A stretch of 64,000 nt of DNA from Microcoleus sp. bin38.metabat.b11b12b14.051. GTDB taxonomy: Bacteria > Cyanobacteriota > Cyanobacteriia > Cyanobacteriales > Microcoleaceae. The stretch lies in the NCBI RefSeq assembly GCF_013299165.1, contig NZ_JAAFKD010000033.1, positions 1-64,000 on the forward strand, in the 5' to 3' direction. Within the stretch, counting starts at the first letter, position 1. Every line of letters starts with the position of its first letter. Below are positions 43,945 through 52,300 of this stretch, one piece after another. The notes below the pieces were generated by a model, which saw nothing but the letters and a program-made list of their open reading frames with translations, did no database searches and was not told the DNA's origin. The translations under genes were made by a program, and so were the position numbers.

Positions 43945-46260
43945 GTGCTCATTCCACTAGATTACTACCGGATTTTGGGTCTACCGATTCAAGCTACTGC
44001 CGAACAGTTGCAGCAGGCTCATCGCGATCGCACTTTACAGCTTCCACGCCGGGAGTATTCCGAAGTTGCGATCGTCGCCCGCAAACAATTGATCGATGAA
44101 GCCTGCGCCGTTCTGTCAGACTCAGACGGGCGCAAAGCTTATGATGCCAGTTTTTTAGCCAAAACTTACGATCGAGAGTCGGAAGCAGCAATTGCAGCCA
44201 AGCAGAGGTCGAAAACCTCAGCTTGGCCGGCCACAGTTTTGCAAGACGACCCGGAGGAAACCGTTCCGGCCGAGTCCAATGCCTTAGACGCTGCTCCTGA
44301 CCCCCACACTCCAAGTATTGAAATCGATGACAACCAATTCGTAGGAGCCCTGCTCGTACTGCAAGAACTGGGGGAATACGAACTCGTACAGAAGCTGGGT
44401 CGCCCGTATCTCAACAATGGCAGCATCGCGATCGACGAAGGCCGCTTCGGCGACCCCCAGCTCGTGCGGCCAGACATAGTTTTAACCGTAGCCTTGGCCT
44501 GCCTAGAACTCGGCCGCGAACAGTGGCAGCAAGGTCAATACCAAAATGCGGCAAAATCACTAGACGCAGGTCAAGAACTACTGCTGCGCGAAAGCTTATT
44601 TCCAAGCGTGAGGGGTGAAATGCAAACCGATATATACAAACTCCGTCCGTACAACATTTTAGAATTACTATCGCTCCCTGAAGAAAAAGTCTCCGAGCGC
44701 CGTCAGGGACTGCAAATCCTGCGAGAAATGCTCGAAGAACGGGGCGGTATCGATGGCTCGGGGGACGATCGATCGGGTTTAGGCATAGAAGACTTCCTCC
44801 GCTTCGTCCAGCAACTGCGCAAACACCTAACCAGCAGCGAGCAGCAGACCCTATTTGAAGCCGAAGCCGGCCGCCCCTCCGCAGTCGCCACTTACCTCTC
44901 GGTCTACACCCTGTTAGCCCAAGGATTTGCCACCAGACAGCCTTCGATGATCCGTCGCGCCAAGCTGATGTTGATGCAGCTCGGCCGCCGCCAAGACGTT
45001 CACCTAGAAAAAGCCGTGTGTTCCCTGCTGCTGGGCCAAACAGAAGAAGCCAGCAGATCCCTCGAACTCAGTTCGGAAAAAGAACCCCTCGCTTTTATTC
45101 GCGAACATTCCCAAGATTCTCCCGATTTGTTGCCGGGACTCTGCTTGTACGCCGAACACTGGCTGCAAGAAGAAGTGTTTCCTCACTTCCGCGACTTGGC
45201 AAACCAGTCAGTTTCTTTGAAAGATTATTTTGCCGCTCCGAAAGTCCAAGCTTACCTAGAAGCTTTGCCGTCGGACGCAGAAACCGCCAACGAATGGGTC
45301 GTCGTGCAACCCCGATCGGGCAAACCCCAAGCACGACTGCAACCACCGGGCGATCGCCCACCCACACCTCCACAGCCACCCGCAGCCAAACAGGCCGCCA
45401 GTACCGTCACCTTGACCCCCGTACCGGCAGATAGCACCAGCGCGTCTTCCGGCGCGAAATACCAGGCAACGGCGGCAGGAACAGGGGCTGCTTCCACCGT
45501 CTCTCTCCCGGCTGCGGCGGCAGTACCCCCAGCCTCGACCGCGAAACACCGCAGGCGACCCCATACGACGGGGCGCAGCGGAGCGATCGGTCAGGGGCTA
45601 ACAGGCTCTTTTGCCGATCGGGCGCGCACCGTAGGAACCCAAATTTCCGCCTTCGTCAAGTCCCTACCACCAAACAAGCTGGCTTTGCTTGTCGTCGCAG
45701 GTGTCCTGAGCCTGTTAATTTTCTGGTGGATACTCAGTCTGTTCGCCAGTGCCATGCAAGCCCTCTCAGGCCCATCCCTGCAAGGAGAACAAGCTCGCGT
45801 CAGCCTGGATGCACCGCCCGTAGAAATCCCCGCACCAGCAGCGGCCCCAGAACCCAGCGCCCCCGCCCCAGTGTCGGGAGCAATCACTGACCAAGCAGCA
45901 GGACAAATAGTGCAAAGCTGGCTGTCGGCGAAAGCAGCGGCTTTGGGGCCTAACCACGCTGTCGAAGAATTACAGCAAGTTCTCACAGAACCGGCTTTGT
46001 CTCGCTGGCAATTGATGGCAGAGGCTCAACAAAAAAACAACGCCCACCAGCGTTACGTCCACAAGCTAGAAGTTAAAGGAGTTAAAACGAATCCAACTAA
46101 TCCCGATCGCGCCGAAGTAGAAGCCCAAGTCAGCGAAAAAGCCGAAACTTTCGATCGCGATCAGCTAGTTACTTCCCGCAACGAAAACCTCCGCATCCGC
46201 TACGACTTAATCCGCCAAGACGGACAATGGCGGATTATGGATTGGCAAGTGATGAAGTAA
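43945..46260 (+). CDS. ftn2: Ftn2/ARC6/ZipN-type cell division protein
   Basis: A 771-residue protein. The N-terminus (IPLDYYRILGLPIQATAEQL) is a J-like domain, followed by an alpha-helical region to about residue 480. A low-complexity Pro/Ala/Thr linker follows, then basic residues and one membrane helix at about 582-604 (LALLVVAGVLSLLIFWWILS). The C-terminal domain, about 655-771, is the ARC6/IMS-type domain. The layout matches cyanobacterial Ftn2 (ZipN) and plastid ARC6, which bind FtsZ and tether the Z-ring to the membrane. Start is GTG at 43945, preceded by GGGGAAG; the frame opens further upstream at a TTG (43918) without family support. Confidence 0.92.
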   Translation: MLIPLDYYRILGLPIQATAEQLQQAHRDRTLQLPRREYSEVAIVARKQLIDEACAVLSDSDGRKAYDASFLAKTYDRESEAAIAAKQRSKTSAWPATVLQDDPEETVPAESNALDAAPDPHTPSIEIDDNQFVGALLVLQELGEYELVQKLGRPYLNNGSIAIDEGRFGDPQLVRPDIVLTVALACLELGREQWQQGQYQNAAKSLDAGQELLLRESLFPSVRGEMQTDIYKLRPYNILELLSLPEEKVSERRQGLQILREMLEERGGIDGSGDDRSGLGIEDFLRFVQQLRKHLTSSEQQTLFEAEAGRPSAVATYLSVYTLLAQGFATRQPSMIRRAKLMLMQLGRRQDVHLEKAVCSLLLGQTEEASRSLELSSEKEPLAFIREHSQDSPDLLPGLCLYAEHWLQEEVFPHFRDLANQSVSLKDYFAAPKVQAYLEALPSDAETANEWVVVQPRSGKPQARLQPPGDRPPTPPQPPAAKQAASTVTLTPVPADSTSASSGAKYQATAAGTGAASTVSLPAAAAVPPASTAKHRRRPHTTGRSGAIGQGLTGSFADRARTVGTQISAFVKSLPPNKLALLVVAGVLSLLIFWWILSLFASAMQALSGPSLQGEQARVSLDAPPVEIPAPAAAPEPSAPAPVSGAITDQAAGQIVQSWLSAKAAALGPNHAVEELQQVLTEPALSRWQLMAEAQQKNNAHQRYVHKLEVKGVKTNPTNPDRAEVEAQVSEKAETFDRDQLVTSRNENLRIRYDLIRQDGQWRIMDWQVMK

Positions 46261-46567
46261 GGATTTGGTAATTGGTAATTGGTAATTGGTAATTGGTGTC
46301 AACTTAACGTCTTATGTAGCATCGGTTTACTGTTGAGCGAGATTTTTCAAGGGTTTTACTCTTAATTTGACACCAATTGGTAAGTAGGCAAGGACAACAA
46401 AACATAGTATCTTGTGGGGGCGAGTTTAGCTAAAAATCTCGCTCTGCAAGTCAGCAGACGAGTGCCAAACCAGCCCGAACAATAGAATATTTATTTGTAA
46501 CTGCCTACTTAATTGCTAATTGCTAAGGATTATTTAAAATTTTAATAACTAAAGTCGGAGTTATAAG
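46261..46567. repeat. intergenic region with TTGGTAA tandem repeats
   Basis: TTGGTAA heptamers at about 46264-46298. The rest holds nothing recognisable apart from the ribosome site CGGAG before the next gene. Confidence 0.7.
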
Positions 46568-47770
46568 TTGCAGATTATTGTTGAAGGGTGGCGTTTTATC
46601 GCTCATTCCTATTGCGTAGCGAATCAATTTCAACTCCTAGAAATGATGAAGCGCCCGCGAGGAAAAATAGAACTTTTCCACCGGGATATGCCCTACATAG
46701 ATGCCGCTTGGGAAACGAAAATTAGTTTGTTCGATCGCCCAAATGAAGCATTACTCCGCAGCATTCCGAGTCCTGCGCTAAATCAGTCAGCCGACGTGAC
46801 GCTGCGAATGCACTGCCCGTGGGACTTTGCAGCATCCAGCAGCGCCGAAACCTGGGTGTTTGCAGCCACAGAATGGGGGATTATTACCCGTAGTGTATTA
46901 GATGCGATCGGCGTGAGGTCGATCGTCCAAACCCCGGTTAATTCTGAAGTAAAAATTATTACACCTTCGGCGTGGTCAAAAGCGGGCTTAATCCGCAGCG
47001 GTATTGAGGGCGATCGCATCGCCGTAGTACCTTTGGGAGTCGATCCTCAGATTTATTATCCCGCTGCGGGCGATCGGCGTCAATCGCTCAGGGAAAGCTT
47101 CGGCTGGTCAAACTATTTTATATTTTTAAACATCGGCGGACAAACCAATCGCAAAGGCATTCGCCCTTTATTAAAAGCCTTCGCTGCGGTAGTTGACAAA
47201 TATCCCCATGCGAGATTAGTTTTAAAAGGTTCAGAACTGCTTTATCCCTCCAGAGATGAGATTGCCGAAGCCTGCCGAGTTGTGCTGGGCGATGCTGAAA
47301 GAGCGAGGGTTTTACCGAGATTAATTTATACTGGTAGTCAGTTATCTTTTGCTCAAATAGCTGAGTTTTACCAAGCAGCGGATGTTTATGTTTCTCCGTA
47401 TTTGGCGGAAGGTTTTAACCTGCCGGTGTTAGAGGCTGCGGCTTCCGGTTTGCCGATAATCTGCACTGCGGGCGGGCCTACGGATGATTTTACGCGATCG
47501 GACTTTGCACGGAGGATCGAGAGTAAATTTACGGCTGTGGCGATCGAGGGCGAAACCTTATTTATCTTAGCTCCTGAGTGGGAGCATTTGACTGATTTGA
47601 TGCAAAGTGCGATCGAGCATCCTGAAATAGCTGCAAATGCTAGGGTTGCGGGCCCGGGTTTTGTGGCTGATCACTTTTCTTGGAGGCGTGGAGTCGATCG
47701 ATTGCTTGAGGTGATTGGAAAGGATAAAAAGAGTGAGGAGAAATCTATTTTTGAGCCAATAATTTTGTAG
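46568..47770 (+). CDS. GT4-type glycosyltransferase
   Basis: A 400-residue GT-B retaining glycosyltransferase. The N-terminal half begins IIVEGWRFIAHSYCVANQFQ; the C-terminal half contains NIGGQTNRKGIRPLL and the donor-binding SPYLAEGFNLPVLEAAASG, with the E-x7-E motif of GT4. The start is TTG at 46568, preceded by CGGAG at a suitable distance. It stands alone, with no wall or polysaccharide gene directly next to it. Sugar donor and acceptor are unknown. The gene could belong to a surface-glycan pathway like the genes at 28-31 kb. Confidence 0.82.
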   Translation: MQIIVEGWRFIAHSYCVANQFQLLEMMKRPRGKIELFHRDMPYIDAAWETKISLFDRPNEALLRSIPSPALNQSADVTLRMHCPWDFAASSSAETWVFAATEWGIITRSVLDAIGVRSIVQTPVNSEVKIITPSAWSKAGLIRSGIEGDRIAVVPLGVDPQIYYPAAGDRRQSLRESFGWSNYFIFLNIGGQTNRKGIRPLLKAFAAVVDKYPHARLVLKGSELLYPSRDEIAEACRVVLGDAERARVLPRLIYTGSQLSFAQIAEFYQAADVYVSPYLAEGFNLPVLEAAASGLPIICTAGGPTDDFTRSDFARRIESKFTAVAIEGETLFILAPEWEHLTDLMQSAIEHPEIAANARVAGPGFVADHFSWRRGVDRLLEVIGKDKKSEEKSIFEPIIL

Positions 47771-48210
47771 TTTGGGCCTTGACAGAAGTTTAATTTGATT
47801 GCCGCTTGCTGCTGAGAATCACCCATCGAGTAATACCAAGCGTGAAAAATTAAAGCAACAATATTTGTAGGGTGTGGATTCATCGATAGTATCCGAAAAA
47901 AACGAAAAATTTAGCGAGCGACGCACCAGCCACAATATTTGACTAAACTTTCCTCAACTAAGAGTATTGTAGCAAGGATTTTTAAAATTGGTATAACCAA
48001 ACTTGAACGCCAGACTAAATATCTGCCACTCACTGCGATCGTAGCTTTATTTTTGGGCGGCGAGTAAGGCAAAATTCCCTAAGCCAGATTTAGCAACATT
48101 AGCTGTGGCTTGTGGCGGCGCGGGGATGATAATGGCGATCGCTTCGCTACGCACGTCAATCAAACGAATGTCACTATTATAATGTAATACGCAGAATCAG
48201 GAAAATTTAG
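47771..48210. other. intergenic region with dispersed palindrome
   Basis: A GTAGGGTGTGGATTC...GCGACGCACC palindrome lies at about 47868-47928. No gene is recognised in the remaining 280 bp, which lead to the nuclease-like gene at 48211. Confidence 0.6.
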
Positions 48211-48807
48211 ATGTATTACAGTGATTTTACTTTAGAAAAAGTGCAAAAAGCTTTTGATTTGACTATTTCAGAAGACGTAGACCTTTTTGCCAACGTTCCT
48301 GAGTTAGAGCCTAGTGCATTACTCACAGAATTTTTACAAGACAATGCACAATTGGCTTTAAAAATCAATACTGAGAAAGCGCGATCGGAAATGATTATTG
48401 CACCGATTTTGCTAGATTTGAGAAAACAGGTAAGCTCAAAAATCAGCTTGTTTTCGGGAGTGGATTTTAACGTAGACATTGAACGAGGGTTAAACGGAAC
48501 CTGCGACTATATCATCAGTAAATCTCCCGAACAATTATTTCTCAAATCTCCTGTGATTGTTCTAGTGGAGGCAAAAAAAGAAAATATTGGTGCCGGAATA
48601 GGTCAATGCGCCTCCGAAATGTTAGCCGCTCAACTTTTTAACGATCGGGAGGGAAATCAAATTCCAGTTATTTTAGGAGTAGTTACTTCTGGGAATATTT
48701 GGAGGTTCTTAGAATTATCTGAAAAACACCTCAGAGTTGATGCGACAGAGTATTACCTGAAAGATATCAATAAAGTTTTAGGTATTTTTGCAAACCAAAT
48801 GCAATAG
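48211..48807 (+). CDS. restriction-endonuclease-like protein next to the CRISPR array
   Basis: A 198-residue protein of unnamed family. It shows a PD-(D/E)XK pattern: Glu in RSEMIIAPI, Asp in NGTCDYII, and E-x-K in IVLVEAKKENIGAG, followed by a helix with GQCASEMLAAQ. Such small nuclease-fold proteins are common in cyanobacteria without known targets. It ends 24 bp before the first CRISPR repeat and is read toward the array, opposite to the cas genes. A role in the CRISPR system is not shown. No signal peptide or membrane helix. Confidence 0.65.
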   Translation: MYYSDFTLEKVQKAFDLTISEDVDLFANVPELEPSALLTEFLQDNAQLALKINTEKARSEMIIAPILLDLRKQVSSKISLFSGVDFNVDIERGLNGTCDYIISKSPEQLFLKSPVIVLVEAKKENIGAGIGQCASEMLAAQLFNDREGNQIPVILGVVTSGNIWRFLELSEKHLRVDATEYYLKDINKVLGIFANQMQ

Positions 48808-48831
48808 CAAAATATTGAACAAGTGATTCAT

Positions 48832-49950
48832 GTTTCAATCCCTAATAGGGGTTTAGTTCGATTGCGGCGCTTCTCAAACCGAGTGATTCGGCGGTAAATT
48901 GTCCTAGTTTCAATCCCTAATAGGGGTTTAGTTCGATTGCGGCGTGACGGAAAAGTAACTTGTTCGATCAGTGATAAAGTTTCAATCCCTAATAGGGGTT
49001 TAGTTCGATTGCGGCTCGCGAACAAGCCGCGATCGAACTTGAGCGAAAGCGGGAAGTTTCAATCCCTAATAGGGGTTTAGTTCGATTGCGGCGGAATGGG
49101 AGCGGCAGTCGGCATTGGGCGTGGAGTTTCAATCCCTAATAGGGGTTTAGTTCGATTGCGGCGTAGATGATTCGTCGGAATCAACTGAATCAATCGGTTT
49201 CAATCCCTAATAGGGGTTTAGTTCGATTGCGGCAAATCAAATTCAATCGTCTGGTCGAATAAGTCCGTTTCAATCCCTAATAGGGGTTTAGTTCGATTGC
49301 GGCATGATAAATTAATCATTTTGGGTGTTGACATTGCTAGTTTCAATCCCTAATAGGGGTTTAGTTCGATTGCGGCGTGGTGTCCAGATTCCCTTAGCGT
49401 CAATTTTCCAGTTTCAATCCCTAATAGGGGTTTAGTTCGATTGCGGCTTTGTGCCGGGCCTCTAAGTCCTCCCAATCCTTAAGTTTCAATCCCTAATAGG
49501 GGTTTAGTTCGATTGCGGCCTCGGTGCTCGGTTTGTTAGCAAAAAAGTAGGGAAGTTTCAATCCCTAATAGGGGTTTAGTTCGATTGCGGCCCGGTTTGA
49601 GAAAGTCAGCACTAGCTCGGTTTCAAGTTTCAATCCCTAATAGGGGTTTAGTTCGATTGCGGCGCTCCGGCGAATTTACGGCCGCCGAATACAAGCACCC
49701 TGTTTCAATCCCTAATAGGGGTTTAGTTCGATTGCGGCGCGGCGGCAGCAACAGCAGCAATGGCTATAGCGTTTCAATCCCTAATAGGGGTTTAGTTCGA
49801 TTGCGGCCCGAGTTTTATTTCAATCGATCGCACGTAGAATGTTTCAATCCCTAATAGGGGTTTAGTTCGATTGCGGCGCAGAAGGCCAGCTTCTGCAAAT
49901 GATTGAATCAATTGTTTCAATCCCTAATAGGGGTTTAGTTCGATTGCGGC
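48832..49950 (-). CRISPR. CRISPR array, 16 repeats and 15 spacers, type I-D
   Basis: Sixteen identical 37-bp repeats start at 48832, 48907, 48979, 49056, 49126, 49197, 49267, 49340, 49411, 49483, 49555, 49627, 49702, 49771, 49841 and 49914 (plus-strand coordinates). On the plus strand they begin GTTTCAATCCCTAATAGGGG and end TCGATTGCGGC. Spacers are 32-40 bp and all different. Read on the minus strand the repeat ends ATTGAAAC, the usual crRNA 5' handle, and contains a CCCTATTAGGG hairpin; so transcription runs from high to low coordinates and new spacers should enter near 49950. The adjacent type I-D cas operon is in the same orientation. Confidence 0.97.
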
Positions 49951-50160
49951 CGCCGGTGTCTGGGAGGCTAGAAATATAAGGTTTTCAAGGTTCAGTTGCG
50001 TCTGAATGAAATCAATATACCGTTTCACCGATCGCCCTGTCAAGGGGGCAAAATTCAAAAAAGCCTCAAACCCACTCCTAGTAAAGCTTGCAGCATTTGC
50101 GTCTGACACCTTAGAGGTACAAACCACTTCAAACCCAGTCCTAGTAAAGCTCTCAGCCAT
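49924..50160 (-). CDS. possible small leader-proximal protein with duplicated motif
   Basis: An open frame of 78 residues starts at an ATG (50158-50160) preceded by a GGAGGGGGG run about 10 bases upstream, which would serve as a ribosome site. The motif SFTRTGFE recurs 21 residues later as SFTRSGFE. The DNA of the two copies is nearly identical over 23 bases, while the flanks differ. The frame runs through the leader and stops inside the first leader-side CRISPR repeat. I do not recognise the protein. It could be an authentic small gene, a gene tail overwritten by the array, or a chance frame in the leader. Confidence 0.3.
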   Translation of the reverse strand: MAESFTRTGFEVVCTSKVSDANAASFTRSGFEAFLNFAPLTGRSVKRYIDFIQTQLNLENLIFLASQTPAAAIELNPY

Positions 50161-50205
50161 TAAAATCTACCCCCCTCCGTTCAACACCTATAGCCAGACG
50201 CAAAA
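49951..50205 (-). promoter_or_regulatory. CRISPR leader region
   Basis: This 255-bp stretch lies between cas2 and the leader-side repeat, upstream of the array in its transcription direction, so it should contain the leader and promoter. It is not as AT-rich as many leaders and contains an open frame (see 49924-50160). No clear -10/-35 is visible. Confidence 0.65.
50066..50152. repeat. direct repeat in the CRISPR leader
   Basis: TCAAACCCACTCCTAGTAAA at 50066 and TCAAACCCAGTCCTAGTAAA at 50129 are copies differing at one base, and both continue GCT; spacing 63 bp. They do not match the array repeat. Confidence 0.85.
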
Positions 50206-50478
50206 TCACACCATAAAGATCGTAGTATCCAGCGGTGCCCTGCCGCCAATCCGCTCGATCTTGCCCTGACAGCAAGCGCACAAAAAATGAAACAGGACAC
50301 TATCCTCATCAGACTTAATCACCCGGCCCAGACGTTGACGCATCCGGGCATACTGAGTATCCGTCACATCGCAATGAAACACCGAATACTGCTTCCATTC
50401 CCCATAAGACTTGAGAATCTTGTGAATCTTAGTGCGACGATTGTCCTCTGATATATCGTAGCAAACCAGAACAAACAT
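50206..50478 (-). CDS. cas2: Cas2
   Basis: A 90-residue Cas2 with the ferredoxin-like fold. It starts MFVLVCYDISEDNRR, with the conserved Asp at position 8, and the second strand motif YSVFHCDVTDTQY. Cas2 dimers bridge two Cas1 dimers in the spacer-integration complex. It is the last cas gene before the array, 90 bp downstream of cas1. Confidence 0.95.
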   Translation of the reverse strand: MFVLVCYDISEDNRRTKIHKILKSYGEWKQYSVFHCDVTDTQYARMRQRLGRVIKSDEDSVLFHFLCACCQGKIERIGGRAPLDTTIFMV

Positions 50479-50494
50479 AACTTTATTGTACTCC

Positions 50495-50597
50495 CTATTT
50501 CAAAAACAAAGGTGGATACTTTTCAATTTCATGAGAAATACCTTGATGGTGCGACAAAAGCAAAGAAGCTATTTCAAAAACAAAGGTGGATACTTGT
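50495..50597. repeat. duplication of the cas1 3' end in the cas1-cas2 gap
   Basis: CTATTTCAAAAACAAAGGTG occurs at 50495 and again at 50569, 74 bp apart, continuing GATACTT in both. The second copy is the end of cas1; the first is a gene-less copy, with partial similarity beyond the core, filling the cas1-cas2 gap. Confidence 0.85.
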
Positions 50598-51573
50598 CAA
50601 CTTCACCCATCAAATACTTAGCCATCAGCCGCCCTTGAATTTCAAATGCTTCTTGATAGGTACACAGCTTTCCCATAACTGGATGCTTGAACTTTGACTG
50701 TTTCTTCTGCTCGTAAAGCCGCAAAAAATTGTGCAGCCCTTCCTTTGTTAAAGAAACCGCACCACTCAACGGTTCTACTGTAAAATCGCTGGGTGAAATT
50801 TTCTGCAAATTGATCGCCGCCAACACCACAGCATCAACTACCAAAGGTCGAAATTCTTCCATCAAGTCCAGTGCTAAAGAAGGACGCCCGTAGCGCTCAA
50901 AATGCAAATATCCCAAATACGGATCGAACCCAATAATATTCACTGCACTTTGAACATCGTGCCGCAGCAGAGAATATCCCAAACTCAACAGAGAGTTTAC
51001 CGGGTCAGTAGGCGGGCGGCGACGGCGAACTTCAAAGCTAAATTCCGGCACCCGAATCAGCCGATTGAAACAGCCAAAATAAGTCGCACTACCCGCTCCT
51101 TCTAATCCTCGCAGCGAATTAATATTTGAAGTTTTATCAACCGATCCGATTACTTCTTTCAATTGTGCGATCGGCTTTTCAAAATCTTGTTGAGTATATT
51201 TGCGCTGGCACTCTAACAAAGTATTGCGATAATTTTTTAGCTTCCCGCGTACAAACCCCCTGACTAAATGTACCGCTTGTTCCGATTCACCTGCGGCTTT
51301 CCACTGAGCTTTCCGCACAAAAATATTCTTAGTCATTTCCGGTTCCAACCTCCCTAAATAGCGTCCGTTTGCCGTCAGAAAACTTAAAGGAATGTGATGT
51401 TCCAACAATTCCACAACAACAGCAGGAGAAACCGTAGCACGTCCCAATACAACAACACCGTCAATTCTAATTAATGGCACGTCCAAGAGAGTTTTCTTAT
51501 CAGCTTTAACGGTAAGACGTTCATCTATTTTGCCGATAAAAGCATCTGCTTGCGTGACGTAAACTGTTCCCAT
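50569..51573 (-). CDS. cas1: Cas1
   Basis: A 334-residue Cas1 integrase. The metal-binding residues are visible: Glu in LRGLEGAGSATYF, His in YLGYLHFERYGRPSLALDL and Asp/Glu in DLMEEFRPLVVDA. It begins MGTVYVTQADAFIGK, with the ATG at 51571-51573 preceded by AGGAG at 8 bases; the frame continues upstream to 51735 but overlaps cas4. With Cas2 and Cas4 it captures new spacers, with Cas4 trimming ends and checking the PAM. It follows cas4 by 22 bp. Confidence 0.96.
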   Translation of the reverse strand: MGTVYVTQADAFIGKIDERLTVKADKKTLLDVPLIRIDGVVVLGRATVSPAVVVELLEHHIPLSFLTANGRYLGRLEPEMTKNIFVRKAQWKAAGESEQAVHLVRGFVRGKLKNYRNTLLECQRKYTQQDFEKPIAQLKEVIGSVDKTSNINSLRGLEGAGSATYFGCFNRLIRVPEFSFEVRRRRPPTDPVNSLLSLGYSLLRHDVQSAVNIIGFDPYLGYLHFERYGRPSLALDLMEEFRPLVVDAVVLAAINLQKISPSDFTVEPLSGAVSLTKEGLHNFLRLYEQKKQSKFKHPVMGKLCTYQEAFEIQGRLMAKYLMGEVDKYPPLFLK

Positions 51574-51595
51574 GGTGAATTCTCCTATTGGCAGA

Positions 51596-52192
51596 TTAAC
51601 TTGCTTCTTGATAGCGATTGACTTTGCTAGCAGCTTGGGGCAGGCATTGGGAAGAAAGACTGCATCCCGAACACCGAGCGGTGTAAACTGGTAACGGTAT
51701 ATTTCCCGATCGCAAAAGAGCAGCGACTTTTTCAATAGTCGCCACTGCCTCTTCCCTCAACACCTCAGAAATCTCCACTTTTTGCCGCTGGTGCGACTGC
51801 GCGTAATACACATATCCAGTCGCAATACTTTTCCCCGTCATCTCTTCCAAACACAAGGCTTGCGCGCACACTTGCAACTCATCATTATCCCATTCCCCCT
51901 TGCGCCCCCGCTTGTACTCAACCGGATACAACTCACCATTCTCCGATTCAATCAAGTCGGATTTACCAATCAGCTTGTAGCGTTCCGACTTCAGCCAAAT
52001 CGCGCGTACCTGCCAAGTTTCATCGCGATTCATCTCGCCCATAGTGTGAACGCGATCGTGCAAAGTCGTCCCTTCTATGGTATACTGGTTATCCGCAAAT
52101 TCTCCCGCGCAAAACATCCGCCAGCAGCGGTGAGGACAGTAAGAGTATTGGTTCAAGGATGCGATCGAAATGTAATCATCACTATCATTCAT
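51596..52192 (-). CDS. cas4: Cas4 exonuclease
   Basis: A 198-residue Cas4 of the RecB nuclease family. Iron-sulfur cysteines are present at the N-terminus (YSYCPHRCW) and C-terminus (CSGCSLSSQC). The nuclease motif includes KSDLIE and VEYKRG (E-x-K). It processes prespacer ends and helps choose those with a proper PAM. The ATG at 52190-52192 (MNDSDDYISIASLNQ) is preferred over an in-frame start eight codons upstream. It lies between cas6 and cas1. Confidence 0.94.
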   Translation of the reverse strand: MNDSDDYISIASLNQYSYCPHRCWRMFCAGEFADNQYTIEGTTLHDRVHTMGEMNRDETWQVRAIWLKSERYKLIGKSDLIESENGELYPVEYKRGRKGEWDNDELQVCAQALCLEEMTGKSIATGYVYYAQSHQRQKVEISEVLREEAVATIEKVAALLRSGNIPLPVYTARCSGCSLSSQCLPQAASKVNRYQEAS

Positions 52193-52300
52193 AATTGCAA
52201 TGGTTTTTGCTAACAACTCTTATTCCCCAGTCGGCGGAGGCCGACTTCGTTTGTGTAGAAGCGATTTCAATCGCCGAGTGAATGCGCCTGCATCTGGGAA

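Noticed and set aside
48828..49025. ORF with three NRTKPLLGIET repeats
   Set aside because: It is translation of CRISPR repeats; likewise the plus ORF at 49585-49854.
50066..50152. Degenerate CRISPR repeats beside the array
   Set aside because: The 23-bp copies share no sequence with the 37-bp repeat; they are better described as a leader direct repeat.
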